Positions 7,395 through 15,747 of a DNA stretch of 28,651 nt are shown here, in pieces. The stretch lies in contig CAMIFA010000049.1 of assembly GCA_946221495.1 (NCBI GenBank), positions 1 through 28,651 on the forward strand. The letters are read 5' to 3'. The first letter of the stretch is position 1. Every line of letters starts with the position of its first letter. The position numbers and the translations under genes are program-made. Under the pieces are notes generated by a model. The model ran no database searches. It was not told the origin of the DNA and saw only the letters and a list, made by a program, of their open reading frames with translations. The DNA is from an uncultured cyanobacterium. Its GTDB lineage: Bacteria; Cyanobacteriota; Cyanobacteriia; Cyanobacteriales; Chroococcidiopsidaceae.

Positions 7395-8165
7395 TTACAC
7401 TGACATGGTTATGAGAAGCAATATCATTGAAACAACGAATCCGATGCCAACAACGCTTAAAATGCGACGTAACGAAAGCTGACGAACGGCTTTAGCCATA
7501 ATTTCGCTGGGACCCGATGTGCCTGCATTTAAGTGCGGAAAATCAGATTGAGGGACATCAAACTCCAAAAACTCACATAAGGGTTGCCATCCCTGTTGGA
7601 CATTAAATTCTAGTAGCCGATGAGGTGCAATTGATTTACGAACTTGCTCATTGTGCCGACGATAAGCGTCAATTATCACCTCTCGAACTGGTCCTGATTC
7701 ATCGAAAGCATGATCACCAAAAATCAACTGGCTTAGTTTGGTTGCATAGGGAAAAAATCGATTTAGGGGAGGTAGAAAACGCCAAGAGCGAAATCGATGA
7801 ATTGCCATGACAAGTCGGCAGTAAGATTCAAACCATTCAGACTCTTCACGAAGAGTTAAAACGACTTTAGCATCGGGAAAAGCCTCTGCAATCTCCTGAA
7901 AATAGAATGCACAAGGCAGATCGGTTGTCGCAATATAGCCATATAGCAATTGCTTCCAGATTAGTTGATCAACTTGACGACGATTAAATGCTAAATCTGA
8001 CCAAATTTTTAAGTGCTGCGGTCGGTTGAGAACCTCTGTCATGTGATAAGCATGAGCACCATTGCCATAGAGAATTTCTAATGCTCGTTTAATAGACTCA
8101 GTGCCAGTGCGAGGCATACCTGCCACAATGACTTGTGGATAGGAAGGTATTGTTTGAGGTGACAT
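7395..8165 (-). CDS. Sulfotransferase family protein with C-terminal membrane tail
   Basis: 256 residues. The N-terminus VIVAGMPRTGTESIKRALEI is the 5'-phosphosulfate loop of the PAPS-dependent sulfotransferase fold (Sulfotransfer_4-like). VVLTLREESEWFESY supplies the Arg/Ser region that contacts the 3'-phosphate. TTDLPCAFYFQEI is also characteristic of this subfamily, which is common in cyanobacteria and fungi. The acceptor is unknown. The last ~22 residues (VVGIGFVVSMILLLITMSV) form a hydrophobic helix directly after basic residues, suggesting a tail-anchored protein at a membrane. The start at ATG 8165 leads straight into the core fold, which supports it despite no clear ribosome-binding site. 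Confidence 0.82.
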   Translation of the reverse strand: MSPQTIPSYPQVIVAGMPRTGTESIKRALEILYGNGAHAYHMTEVLNRPQHLKIWSDLAFNRRQVDQLIWKQLLYGYIATTDLPCAFYFQEIAEAFPDAKVVLTLREESEWFESYCRLVMAIHRFRSWRFLPPLNRFFPYATKLSQLIFGDHAFDESGPVREVIIDAYRRHNEQVRKSIAPHRLLEFNVQQGWQPLCEFLEFDVPQSDFPHLNAGTSGPSEIMAKAVRQLSLRRILSVVGIGFVVSMILLLITMSV

Positions 8166-8186
8166 AAAAAATAGAAGGTGAAATTG

Positions 8187-8273
8187 ATGGTGAATGTTTT
8201 AGAAAATGCGCTCTCCTTGATTGCTCAATTAGTAGAAACTAATAATGTAAACGCACCAGCAGTAGCACATTGA
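8187..8273 (+). other. Possible 28-codon reading frame
   Basis: AAGGTG lies eight bases before ATG 8187, and the frame begins MVNVLENALSLIAQLVETNN and stops at TGA 8271. It is short, helix-like and divergent from the sulfotransferase. I recognise no family and it could be chance. The remainder of the 8166-8550 space shows only the dyad at 8444-8461. Confidence 0.2.
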
Positions 8274-8443
8274 CCTGTAAGACTACTTCACATTGATGGT
8301 CTGCTACTCATTGCCTTGCTGCAAGCTGAATCGGTTGCTCAACACATTAACTCTCTCAGGAAGCACTAGAATCATGGTGTCGGAAAGAGAAATTATCTGG
8401 CGATCGCCACTGATTTGCTCAAATGAGCCAAAGTGTAAATAAC

Positions 8444-8461
8444 AAGGTAGTGAGATACCTT
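8444..8461 (-). terminator. Candidate hairpin after the one-TM protein gene
   Basis: AAGGTA (8444-8449) pairs with TACCTT (8456-8461) around a six-base loop, about 90 bp beyond the end of the minus-strand gene at 8551. On the minus strand it is followed by GTTATTTAC, which is only weakly T-rich. A terminator role is tentative. Confidence 0.3.
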
Positions 8462-8550
8462 ATTACTTGTTTAATTCCTTTCGTTGGAGCATTTCGTCTA
8501 GATATCATTTGCCCAGATTTGAAGTTACCTGAATTACTTGTGCAGAAGGT

Positions 8551-8856
8551 CTAATCTTTAGAAATCAATTCTTTAAAGGAATTTGTGCCTACTTCTTGCA
8601 CTGATTGATAGATTTTTGCAGCTTGAGTACACATAGTAGCAACTAATAAAGTTAGAGTTGCTAAAACTCCGAACAGGACTACCTTACTTGTAGTCTTAGA
8701 TTCCTCTTCTGCGATCGGTTGGTTGGTATCTGCTTGGATTTCCTCTTTGATGGTTGAACTCCAATCACTGCTACTTTGCGACCATAAACTTATTAAGTTG
8801 AGGTCTTCTAGGGATTCGTATTTAGTCGTAGGTTTGTTGGTATTGTTATCTAACAT
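8551..8856 (-). CDS. Small single-TM protein of unknown function
   Basis: 101 residues with no recognised domain. Residues 1-58 are polar and acidic (Ser, Thr, Glu and Asn rich). Residues ~59-82 (VVLFGVLATLTLLVATMCTQ) form one transmembrane helix, followed by a ~20-residue amphipathic tail ending ELISKD. A strong ribosome-binding site (AGGAG, six bases before ATG 8856) makes this a convincing expressed gene. It starts 62 bp beyond the 3' end of the GST-like gene in the same direction and could be cotranscribed with it. Orientation in the membrane and role are unknown. Confidence 0.7.
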   Translation of the reverse strand: MLDNNTNKPTTKYESLEDLNLISLWSQSSSDWSSTIKEEIQADTNQPIAEEESKTTSKVVLFGVLATLTLLVATMCTQAAKIYQSVQEVGTNSFKELISKD

Positions 8857-8918
8857 CGATTTCTCCTGTAACTAGTGAATTAACAAATTGCTGCAAGGTA
8901 GCCAAGAATTCATCATTT

Positions 8919-10133
8919 TCAATAAATTGATGCCAATACTTTATCCGCAGCAGCTCGAAATGCAATTGCTGCATTTGCGCTCATATCGCGAGGCGCACAG
9001 ATGCGATTTCTCACATAGGCAAGCGCGATCGCTCCTACCGCAGCAGCAAATGGGTCGATATTTTCTTTACCACCCACTCGACCCCAAGGTAGTTGAGTTT
9101 GTCCATACAGTAAATACTCTGCAAGTAGCTTCAGATGAGCCTCGATCGCATCTTTGACGGCAGAGATATCACCATCTCTAACTAGAGCTTGCGCCCCAGA
9201 GTTTTTGATAATGTCAGCGATCGCCGCTTCATAGTTGTCACTTAACCGTTCCGCCGCTTCTGCTCGATATTGAATTGCTTCACTCAGAACCGGATCTAAC
9301 GGTAGCTGGGCGATTGGTTCTAGATCCCATAACCGACGCATAATAAGATTGAATGTTGTAGCATCTGTTTTAACTCGATTAAAAGCAGGACGTTCATTTA
9401 AAGCTGCCAGCCAAGCGTTGAGATTTGGAAATCGTGGATTGTCTTTAATGTGATAGTTTCGATACACAGGTAGACTTGCTGCTAGTCGATCAAGATGAGG
9501 AGCATACATAATATCCACTAAGCTAAACGTACTTAGAAAGTAGGAGGAATCTGGGTATTTTGCTAAGGCTTGCTCAAGCTCGTCTAGTTTTGCCTCAAAG
9601 GATGTTTGTAAGGTTGCTAAATCATCGGCATCAGCAAGTCCCTTCAAGAATTTGTAGTCAACTTCCTTAGAACCGTTCGTTTCGGCATCTTCAATTAACT
9701 GAAGAGCGATCGCGTTTTCCTGGGGATCAGCCGGAAGCAGTGGCGAATCACTAAATCGCGCTTCTAAAGCCAGCAGAATGTCCTTCGACCCGTAAACTAA
9801 CTCGCCTTCGCTCTTAGCGGCAGGAACCTGCGCTGTTGGAACTAGATCAGTGTACCATTTCGGCTTATTATCCAAATCGATAAACTCAGTTGCAAACGGA
9901 ATTTCCTTTTCTTCTAAAGCAAACCAAACTCGCTCGCAGAAAGGACACCAAGAATTCGTATCACGATAGAGCAAAACAGGCGGTGTTGCATCTGGAGGAA
10001 GTTTATGCAAGCTGCTGGGAATCGGTGCAGTAGAAGGCAATTGCCCAGGTCTACGTACTCGTCGAGTAGGAGTGTTATTTTGAGCAAGTTCTAACAGTTG
10101 CTCCCAAGTGAGTGTAGTGTTCTGAACTGTCAT
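8919..10133 (-). CDS. Glutathione S-transferase-like protein with CPFC motif and extra C-terminal domain
   Basis: About 404 residues. The ATG at 10133 is preferred over 10151 because GAGG lies six bases upstream of it. After a ~50-residue leader comes a thioredoxin-fold domain with LYRDTNSWCPFCERVWFALE, a glutaredoxin-like CxxC active site, followed by the cis-Pro region AQVPAAKSEGEL and an ESKD-like GSKD. A GST helical domain follows to about residue 260 (FSLVDIMYAPHLDRL). The last ~130 residues form a separate helical module with YVRNRICAPRDMSANAA. CxxC GST-like proteins usually do thiol transfer or deglutathionylation rather than classical conjugation. A paralogue with the same layout lies at 22624-23844. 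Substrate unknown. Confidence 0.85.
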   Translation of the reverse strand: MTVQNTTLTWEQLLELAQNNTPTRRVRRPGQLPSTAPIPSSLHKLPPDATPPVLLYRDTNSWCPFCERVWFALEEKEIPFATEFIDLDNKPKWYTDLVPTAQVPAAKSEGELVYGSKDILLALEARFSDSPLLPADPQENAIALQLIEDAETNGSKEVDYKFLKGLADADDLATLQTSFEAKLDELEQALAKYPDSSYFLSTFSLVDIMYAPHLDRLAASLPVYRNYHIKDNPRFPNLNAWLAALNERPAFNRVKTDATTFNLIMRRLWDLEPIAQLPLDPVLSEAIQYRAEAAERLSDNYEAAIADIIKNSGAQALVRDGDISAVKDAIEAHLKLLAEYLLYGQTQLPWGRVGGKENIDPFAAAVGAIALAYVRNRICAPRDMSANAAIAFRAAADKVLASIY

Positions 10134-10381
10134 GATTACCTCTGTTTGCAACAGTGTTCACAAATCAAATTCATGTTATGGTCTATTGACACAGGAGACT
10201 AGGTTCTGTCTATAAAGTACAAAATCTATAGTTTTGAGATGTTAATCATTACTCAGAGCTAAGTTTGAGTTTTACGCAAAAACTTACATATTTGTAATAA
10301 TCCTTTACAAAATTGAATTTGCAGACACGCCCTAAATCAGACTCCTTCCTACAGTGCTTCACACTCCATTAAGTTAACGCC

Positions 10382-10492
10382 TCAAGCAAGCGTAACAGAG
10401 GTCTTGTCAAGCAGTTGTAATGCCGTATCTGTCTTTTCCTTTGAAAGAAGTTGAGCGTATTCATAAAACGCACCTCGATAGTGAAGAATCAT
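10382..10492 (-). CDS. Short DUF4278-like peptide or remnant
   Basis: AGGGAAAAGCC precedes ATG 10492 and opens a 36-codon frame starting MILHYRGAFYEYAQLLSKEK and ending at TGA 10384. The LxYRGxxYEY start resembles the first strand of cyanobacterial DUF4278 proteins, but the remainder does not clearly follow that family and the frame is short. It may be a small gene or the relic of one. The rest of 10152-10510 shows no other feature I can support. Confidence 0.4.
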   Translation of the reverse strand: MILHYRGAFYEYAQLLSKEKTDTALQLLDKTSVTLA

Positions 10493-10578
10493 GGCTTTTC
10501 CCTGTTTTAGTCAAATCTGCCTTACTGAATAACTGATCCAACTTTTGCGTTTTCTACTGCAATTTGCAGTACCTCCAC

Positions 10579-10664
10579 ATATATCAATGAAACTGATCAA
10601 AGGAGTTCGGAACTTCTTCGGGTGAAGGGTCTGAAATTGTTCGCAACAGTTCGCCTCATTACCG
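10579..10664. repeat. Dispersed repeat, copy 1
   Basis: An ~86-bp sequence beginning ATATATCAATGAAACT, with a central ACTTCTTCGGGTGAAGGGTC and ending near CAGTTCGCCTCATTAC. It matches 11491-11636 in the same orientation. The two copies flank the secreted-protein gene at 10897-11448. The centre can form a small hairpin (CTTC...GAAG). Confidence 0.75.
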
Positions 10665-10668
10665 CGAA

Positions 10669-10806
10669 GGGGACTGGGGATTGGGGACTGGGTACTGGGT
10701 ATTGGGAGGAATTGAGGACGGGGTTTTATTGAGCGTCGCACTTTCCTGGGATCTTGTACTCTTGTACTGGGATTGTTCCTAATCCCCAATCGCCAATCCC
10801 CAATCC
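10669..10806. repeat. STRR-type heptamer repeats in inverted array
   Basis: Tandem heptamers GGGGACT, GGGGATT, GGGGACT, GGGTACT, GGGTATT run from 10669 to about 10703. The complement, AATCCCC, AATCGCC, AATCCCC, AATCCCG, runs from 10781 to about 10808. The two arms could pair across ~75 bp. Such heptanucleotide arrays are a known cyanobacterial repeat class; they are not CRISPR because units are contiguous with no spacers. An apparent reading frame of ~107 codons across this area is an artefact. Confidence 0.8.
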
Positions 10807-10821
10807 CGGAGCGCCCATTGA

Positions 10822-10875
10822 AGTTATGAATCAAGAGTTATGAGTGTTGTAATACTCTTTTCAAAATTCATAACT
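10822..10875 (-). repeat. Inverted AGTTATGAAT repeat after the secreted-protein gene
   Basis: AGTTATGAAT (10822-10831) and a second AGTTATGAGT (10836-10845) are complemented by ATTCATAACT (10866-10875). The hairpin begins about 20 bp beyond the stop of the minus-strand gene ending at 10897, so it could end that transcript. It is also a common cyanobacterial intergenic repeat type. Confidence 0.45.
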
Positions 10876-10896
10876 CAAAACTGATAGCGAATGATT

Positions 10897-11448
10897 TTAG
10901 TATTGCTGTTTCTTTGGTTGTCCAAGTTTTATACCTTCCCCCGTGACAGTGAACGTCGCCACTACCGGGGCATCATCCTTGAGTGGATTTGCATTTAGAG
11001 CGAATGTCCTCAGTGTTCCTGTTCCTTCCCATGTTTTATCTGCCGAGTTAAATGTTGCCCGAAAATCGCCTCTGATAATTGAGGCGGGTAATGTCGCTGT
11101 TGGGTAGATGAAGGCGAGTCCCGTGGCAGTAATCTCTTTATCTGAGATACACTTCCACCTGCCCAGCGTATTACTACTACTGGGAGATGGGATATTGGTC
11201 AAACCACTTTGGATTGGATCAGTGGCAACAAAGTTGCCATCTCGATTGAACGTTGTAACTCCACGAAACGAACCGAAGTTAGCAAAGATTGTCGTCGTGA
11301 GATACGTGCCTGTCACAAGTCTACGACATTCTTTTATATATTCCGGTTCGATAGATTCAGCATTGACTCGGTGCGGACTTACGAAGTCTGAAATAGTGAC
11401 CGATAATACACAAATCGTTGCTGTAGCGATAGTATTACGAGTGTTCAT
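10897..11448 (-). CDS. Secreted protein of unknown function
   Basis: 183 residues. It has an N-terminal signal peptide (positively charged start, then ATATICVLSVTISDF, cleavage likely near VNA-ES around residue 30). The mature part has two Cys (KECRRLV and GRWKCIS), is rich in Thr, Gly and Phe and reads as alternating strands: GSFRGVTTFNRDGNF, IIRGDFRATFN, WEGTGTLRTFALNANPL, ATFTVTGEG. A small beta-barrel or lipocalin-like fold is a guess. I cannot name a family. The gene is framed by two copies of a dispersed repeat (10579-10664 and 11491-11636), raising the chance it moved as a cassette. Start ATG 11448 has a weak GGATG upstream. Confidence 0.7.
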   Translation of the reverse strand: MNTRNTIATATICVLSVTISDFVSPHRVNAESIEPEYIKECRRLVTGTYLTTTIFANFGSFRGVTTFNRDGNFVATDPIQSGLTNIPSPSSSNTLGRWKCISDKEITATGLAFIYPTATLPASIIRGDFRATFNSADKTWEGTGTLRTFALNANPLKDDAPVVATFTVTGEGIKLGQPKKQQY

Positions 11449-11490
11449 TTCAAAACATCCAATTATTAATTACCAAAAGCCATACTTCTA

Positions 11491-11636
11491 GATATATCAA
11501 TGAAACTCATTAAAAAAGTTCGGCATTTCTTCAGGCGAAGGGTCTGAAGCAGCACTTTCAGTATCGATTTAAAAAGTTCGTAACTTCTTCGGGCGAAGGG
11601 TCAGAAGTTGTTTGTAACAGTTCGCTTCATTACTGC
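11491..11636. repeat. Dispersed repeat, copy 2 with internal duplication
   Basis: It begins GATATATCAATGAAACT like copy 1. Its central block, AAAAAGTTCG.....TTCTTC.GGCGAAGGGTC, occurs twice (11513-11546 and 11569-11602), and it ends TAACAGTTCGCTTCATTAC like copy 1. In the second block AACTTCT and AGAAGTT form a 7-bp stem. It occupies most of the space between the secreted-protein gene and ggt. Confidence 0.75.
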
Positions 11637-11729
11637 AATCAGTTGCTTAGTTACGATGTACGTTGTCTAATGTTGTTTAACAAGAAGTGATCAATCGCTG
11701 CTTAAAAATGTCCGTAAGAGTAGTAAAAA

Positions 11730-13592
11730 GTGAATCTTATTCCTCAAAAACTACGTAAGACGCGATGCAAAAGGATTCTATGGAGCTTGGCGTTTTGTTC
11801 CGCGAGTCTTGGTCTTACCTTAGTCATTGACCTTTTGCTGGCAAAAACAAATTACTCGCTGGCAATGTTGTATCAAGCTGCGAGTGGAGTGATTTGTTTG
11901 CGCTCAACAGCTCCTTCCTGTCACTTCAAGGCAACGATTTCGACCCCACCCACAGCGAAATATAAAACAACAGGCATGGTGGTGAGCGAACAACATGAGG
12001 CAACGCAAGCAGGAATTGCTATTTTGAACCAGGGCGGAAACGCGATTGATGCGGCGGTGGGTGTGGGGTACGCCCTGGCAGTCACGTATCCCTGCTGCGG
12101 CAATTTAGGTGGCGGTGGTTTCATGCTTATCCGGTTGGCTAATGGTCGCACACGCTTTTTGGATTTTCGGGAGATGGCTCCAGGTGCGGCAACGCCAAAT
12201 ATGTACTTAGATGCTAAAGGGCAAGTGATACCGCGTCTTAGCACTCAAGGCTATCTTGCAGTCGGCGTTCCCGGAACAGTGAAAGGACTTGATTATGCCT
12301 TAAAAACTTACGGCACTCGCAGCCGTCAGCAGGTGATGGCTGCGGCAATTACTCTAGCTGAACGAGGATTTACCTTGCAAGCAGCTGATGCGGCTCTCTT
12401 GCAAGGATTTACTAAGAATTTTAGAAGCGAGCCGAACGTTGCGTCCATCTTTCTCAAAAACGGGCAACCTTATCAGTCCGGTGATCGGCTTGTGCAATTG
12501 GATTTAGCGCGATCGCTGCATCTAATTGCCAACCAAGGAGCTGATGCTTTTTATCACGGCGCGATCGCAGATCAACTTGTTACAGCAAGCCAACAAGGTC
12601 AGGGTATTTTAACAAAAGCAGATTTAGCGAAGTATGCAGTTCGCGATACTGTTCCACTTCAATGTCAGTATCATAGATATCAAATTCTGACGGCTCCTCC
12701 CCCAGGTGGCGGCGCAACACTGTGTGAAATGTTGAATATTTTAGCAGGATATCCGCAGTCAGATGACTTATCGCAAACGCTGCACCGTCGATTGAGTGCC
12801 ATGTTATTTGCTTATGCCGATCGCAATGCCAAGCTAGGCGATCCAGCCTTTGTTGACAACCCGTTAAATCAATTGCTGTCTAAGTCTTACGCAGCAACAA
12901 TTCGCCAAAAGATCCCCGTTAATCGCGCTCTCGATCCCAATCAAGTCTACCGCACCCCTGCCGCCGTTGAAGGCAACCACACGACGCACTATACGATCGT
13001 AGATCGCCAAGGCAACATTGTCAGCGTTACTTATACGCTAAATCACTTATTTGGAGCTGGTGTAATCGCGGGAAAAACTGGTTTTTTTCTGAACAATGAA
13101 ATGGATGACTTTACCGCTAAACCTGGTGTTGCTAACAGCTATGGACTAATTCAGGGAAGCGCCAACGGTATCGCACCTCTAAAACGTCCCCTTAGTTCTA
13201 TGACTCCAACAATTGTATTGCAAGAGAATCAGCCTGTTTTAGCCACTGGTAGTCCCGGCGGCTCCACGATTCCAACCACTGTGCTACAAGTTATTTTGCA
13301 TCGAGAAGCGAACCTTGCGCCTCAACAATGGGTAGATGCCCCCCGAATTCACTATCAGGGACTCCCTAATATCGTTTTAGCCGAACCTTACGCGCTGACT
13401 AATAAGGTATTTCAGCAGCTTTGGCGGATGGGATATCGCGTTGTGCCGTTTCCAAATTGGGGAGCAGCAGAATCGATTGCGATCGATCCAACCACAAAAA
13501 CAATCTATGGACTACACGATTCCCGGAAAAGAACCGGCTCCGCGATTGCTCAGAAATCATGTTCAGGCTCTAGATCCTGGCAATGCAATTAA
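11730..13592 (+). CDS. ggt: Gamma-glutamyltransferase
   Basis: A 620-residue Ntn hydrolase that hydrolyses glutathione or transfers its gamma-glutamyl group outside the cytoplasm. A hydrophobic N-terminal segment (LWSLAFCSASLGLTLVIDLL) acts as signal or anchor. The large-subunit part begins near residue 80 (GMVVSEQHEATQAGIAILN) and includes GGNAIDAAVG and NLGGGGFML. The autoprocessing site is EGNHTTHYTIVD, with the nucleophile Thr expected at residue 418. The small subunit has PLSSMTPTIVLQ and GSPGGSTIPTTVLQ for gamma-glutamate binding. All key residues look intact. The start is GTG 11730; no upstream in-frame ATG exists and the ribosome-binding site is weak. An acyl-activating enzyme follows after 27 bp, probably in the same operon. 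Confidence 0.92.
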   Translation: MNLIPQKLRKTRCKRILWSLAFCSASLGLTLVIDLLLAKTNYSLAMLYQAASGVICLRSTAPSCHFKATISTPPTAKYKTTGMVVSEQHEATQAGIAILNQGGNAIDAAVGVGYALAVTYPCCGNLGGGGFMLIRLANGRTRFLDFREMAPGAATPNMYLDAKGQVIPRLSTQGYLAVGVPGTVKGLDYALKTYGTRSRQQVMAAAITLAERGFTLQAADAALLQGFTKNFRSEPNVASIFLKNGQPYQSGDRLVQLDLARSLHLIANQGADAFYHGAIADQLVTASQQGQGILTKADLAKYAVRDTVPLQCQYHRYQILTAPPPGGGATLCEMLNILAGYPQSDDLSQTLHRRLSAMLFAYADRNAKLGDPAFVDNPLNQLLSKSYAATIRQKIPVNRALDPNQVYRTPAAVEGNHTTHYTIVDRQGNIVSVTYTLNHLFGAGVIAGKTGFFLNNEMDDFTAKPGVANSYGLIQGSANGIAPLKRPLSSMTPTIVLQENQPVLATGSPGGSTIPTTVLQVILHREANLAPQQWVDAPRIHYQGLPNIVLAEPYALTNKVFQQLWRMGYRVVPFPNWGAAESIAIDPTTKTIYGLHDSRKRTGSAIAQKSCSGSRSWQCN

Positions 13593-13619
13593 CTGAACAA
13601 TCTGTACTAAGAGGTTACT

Positions 13620-15503
13620 ATGAGAAGTGCCAGTACCCCTATAGATTCTGTTTACAGTAAGGTGCAATCGCTGCCGGAAATGTGGTCGATCGCAGCACAC
13701 CGATTTGCTTCAGTTACAGCAGTTCACGATCCCCACGGTAAATTTGAAATCAAGCTTACTTATGCTCAGTTGGATGAACGAATACAACAATTTGCATCAG
13801 GATTGCAGGCTTTAGGAGTTCAGGCAACTTCAGCAGATTCTCTGCCGCCACGAGTGGCGCTATTCTCGGATAGTCATCCGCGTTGGTTAATTGCGGAGCA
13901 AGGCATTCTCAGAGCTGGAGCAATTAATGTTGTCCGGGGCGCACAAGCAAGTTGTGAAGAATTACTTTTTATTCTTAGACATAGTGGTGCGATCGCCCTC
14001 GTTGTTCAAGATCTTGAACTGCTCAACAAAATTCGGACAGGATTAACCGATCTGCCGCTCTTATTTGTGGTTGTGTTGTCTGATGAACTCGCACCTGTTG
14101 ACACGCTCCCAATCAACAGCTTTACAGACGTGATTCAAATTGGTTGCTTTCAGCCATTGCAACCAATTCAGCAATCTCGTGAAACTTTAGCCACACTCAT
14201 GTATACCTCTGGTACGTCTGGTAAACCCAAGGGTGTGATGCTCACACACGGCAATCTAATACATCAGGTGAATGCCGCTTTTACCGTCGCCCAACCGCAA
14301 GCCGGAGAATCAGTTCTCAGCATTTTTCCTAGTTGGCACGCCTACGAACGAGCATTTGAGTATTTCATCTTTGCCAATGGGTGTACCCAGATTTATACAA
14401 ACATCCAATGCTTTAAACAAGATATTAGAGACTACCAGCCTACCTATATGATAGGTGTTCCCCGCCTGTGGGAATTCATTTACGAAGGTATCCAAAAACA
14501 GTTTCGGGAACAACCCGTAACTAAGCAGAAACTTATCAACTTTTTCCTCAACAATAGTCAGCGCTACATTCTCGCCCGTCGTGATGCTCAAAGATTGAAT
14601 TTGGAGCAGTTTGAGCCACTGCCAGAACGCGCGATCGCTACTTTAAAAGTAATCGCACTCGCTCCCATCCACAAGCTTGCAGATCAACTTATCTACCAAA
14701 AAGTCCGGGCAGGGGTGGGTGGAAAGTTGAAATTTATGGTGAGTGGAGGTGGAGCGATCGCCCAACACTTAGAAGATTTTTTTGAGATTGTTGGCATTGA
14801 AATTCTCGGCGGTTATGGCTTTCAAACTGCGCCGATTACTCATGTTCGTCGTCAGTGGCGCAACCTGCGTGGAGCTGATGGCGCTTTGCCAAACACTGAA
14901 ACCCGGATCGTTGATCCCGAAACCCGCCAGGATTTACCAATTGGAACTAAGGGGTTAATTTTGCTACGAGGTCCGCAAGTGATGAAAGGGTATTACAAAG
15001 ATCCTGAAGCTACGGCAAAGGTGATCGACTCTGAAGGCTGGTTTAACAGTGGCGATTTAGGCATGGTAACGCCGGACAACGATTTAATCATCACGGGACG
15101 CGCCAAAGATACAATTGTGTTGAGCAACGGCGAAAATATCGAACCGCAAGCGATCGAAGATGCTTGTTTGCGAAGTCCCTATATTGACCAAATCATGCTA
15201 GTCGGGCAAGACAAAAAAGTTCTGGGCGCTTTAGTTGTCCCAAATTTAGCAACCCTTGAACAATGGGCGGGTAAGAAACCCGATCTCAAGAGTCAATCTG
15301 TACAAGCGCTAATTCGGCAGGAGCTAACTCGGCTCGTGAAAGAACGCCCTGGATATCGCCCCGATCAGCGAATTGGAGTTTTCTACTTGTTAGATGAATC
15401 CTTCTCTATTGAAAACGGCTGCCTCACCCAAAAGCTGAGTCTGCGTCGCAATGTTGTGATGGAACGCTACCAAGACATCGTGAGCGAAATGTTTGCAGGA
15501 TAA
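13620..15503 (+). CDS. AMP-binding acyl-CoA/acyl-ACP synthetase-like protein with altered A5 motif
   Basis: 627 residues of the ANL superfamily, closest in pattern to cyanobacterial long-chain acyl-ACP synthetases. The P-loop MYTSGTSGKPKGVMLTHGN (residue ~194) is intact, as are FPSWHAYERAFEY, the SGGGAIAQHLEDFFE region, DSEGWFNSGDLG and GRAKDTIVLSNGENIEPQ. Such enzymes activate free fatty acids with ATP, in cyanobacteria mainly recycling membrane or exogenous fatty acids. The usual YGxTET motif reads YGFQTAP at residues 399-405, one residue short and without the Glu that coordinates magnesium, so activity is doubtful. AGAGG lies just upstream of ATG 13620, and ggt ends 27 bp before, so co-expression is likely. 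Confidence 0.9.
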   Translation: MRSASTPIDSVYSKVQSLPEMWSIAAHRFASVTAVHDPHGKFEIKLTYAQLDERIQQFASGLQALGVQATSADSLPPRVALFSDSHPRWLIAEQGILRAGAINVVRGAQASCEELLFILRHSGAIALVVQDLELLNKIRTGLTDLPLLFVVVLSDELAPVDTLPINSFTDVIQIGCFQPLQPIQQSRETLATLMYTSGTSGKPKGVMLTHGNLIHQVNAAFTVAQPQAGESVLSIFPSWHAYERAFEYFIFANGCTQIYTNIQCFKQDIRDYQPTYMIGVPRLWEFIYEGIQKQFREQPVTKQKLINFFLNNSQRYILARRDAQRLNLEQFEPLPERAIATLKVIALAPIHKLADQLIYQKVRAGVGGKLKFMVSGGGAIAQHLEDFFEIVGIEILGGYGFQTAPITHVRRQWRNLRGADGALPNTETRIVDPETRQDLPIGTKGLILLRGPQVMKGYYKDPEATAKVIDSEGWFNSGDLGMVTPDNDLIITGRAKDTIVLSNGENIEPQAIEDACLRSPYIDQIMLVGQDKKVLGALVVPNLATLEQWAGKKPDLKSQSVQALIRQELTRLVKERPGYRPDQRIGVFYLLDESFSIENGCLTQKLSLRRNVVMERYQDIVSEMFAG

Positions 15504-15627
15504 AAGGTAATACCAATTTTAGATTTTAGCAAGCCCACTATGAGGGCGATCGCGCTGATAGTAGTTTGTTGCTTTTCACTTTAAATTCAGCTGCCAACAC
15601 TGCCCAGCGCAGGTAGCTGTACGCTGC

Positions 15628-15650
15628 AAATGTGTGAATTTCTCACATTT
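15628..15650. promoter_or_regulatory. AAATGTG/CACATTT dyad upstream of the DUF3102 gene
   Basis: AAATGTG (15628-15634) and CACATTT (15644-15650) form a 7-bp inverted repeat with a 9-bp centre. It lies about 100 bp before the preferred start of the next gene. It is a possible operator; no factor can be named. The rest of 15504-15747 holds no other gene. Confidence 0.35.
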
Positions 15651-15747
15651 AAATATTACTCCTCAGCTTTATATAAGGTTTTTTTACTACCTGGGTGAAT
15701 CAGTAGCTAAAATTAAAGGTGCATTGTCCTATGCTCTGTTAATCTCC

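Noticed and set aside
7240..7482. Plus-strand frame of 80 codons
   Set aside because: Its 3' part is antisense to the sulfotransferase end and its 5' part spans the perfect hairpin; no ribosome-binding site or family match.
10669..10806. Possible CRISPR array
   Set aside because: Units are contiguous 7-mers without unique spacers and appear as inverted arms; there are no cas genes.
10511..10834. Minus-strand reading frame of 107 codons
   Set aside because: It runs through the STRR heptamer arrays and the dispersed repeat; its composition comes from the repeats and it has no credible start.
11108..11491. Plus-strand frame of 127 codons
   Set aside because: It is antisense to the secreted-protein gene, which has a signal peptide and plausible strand pattern.
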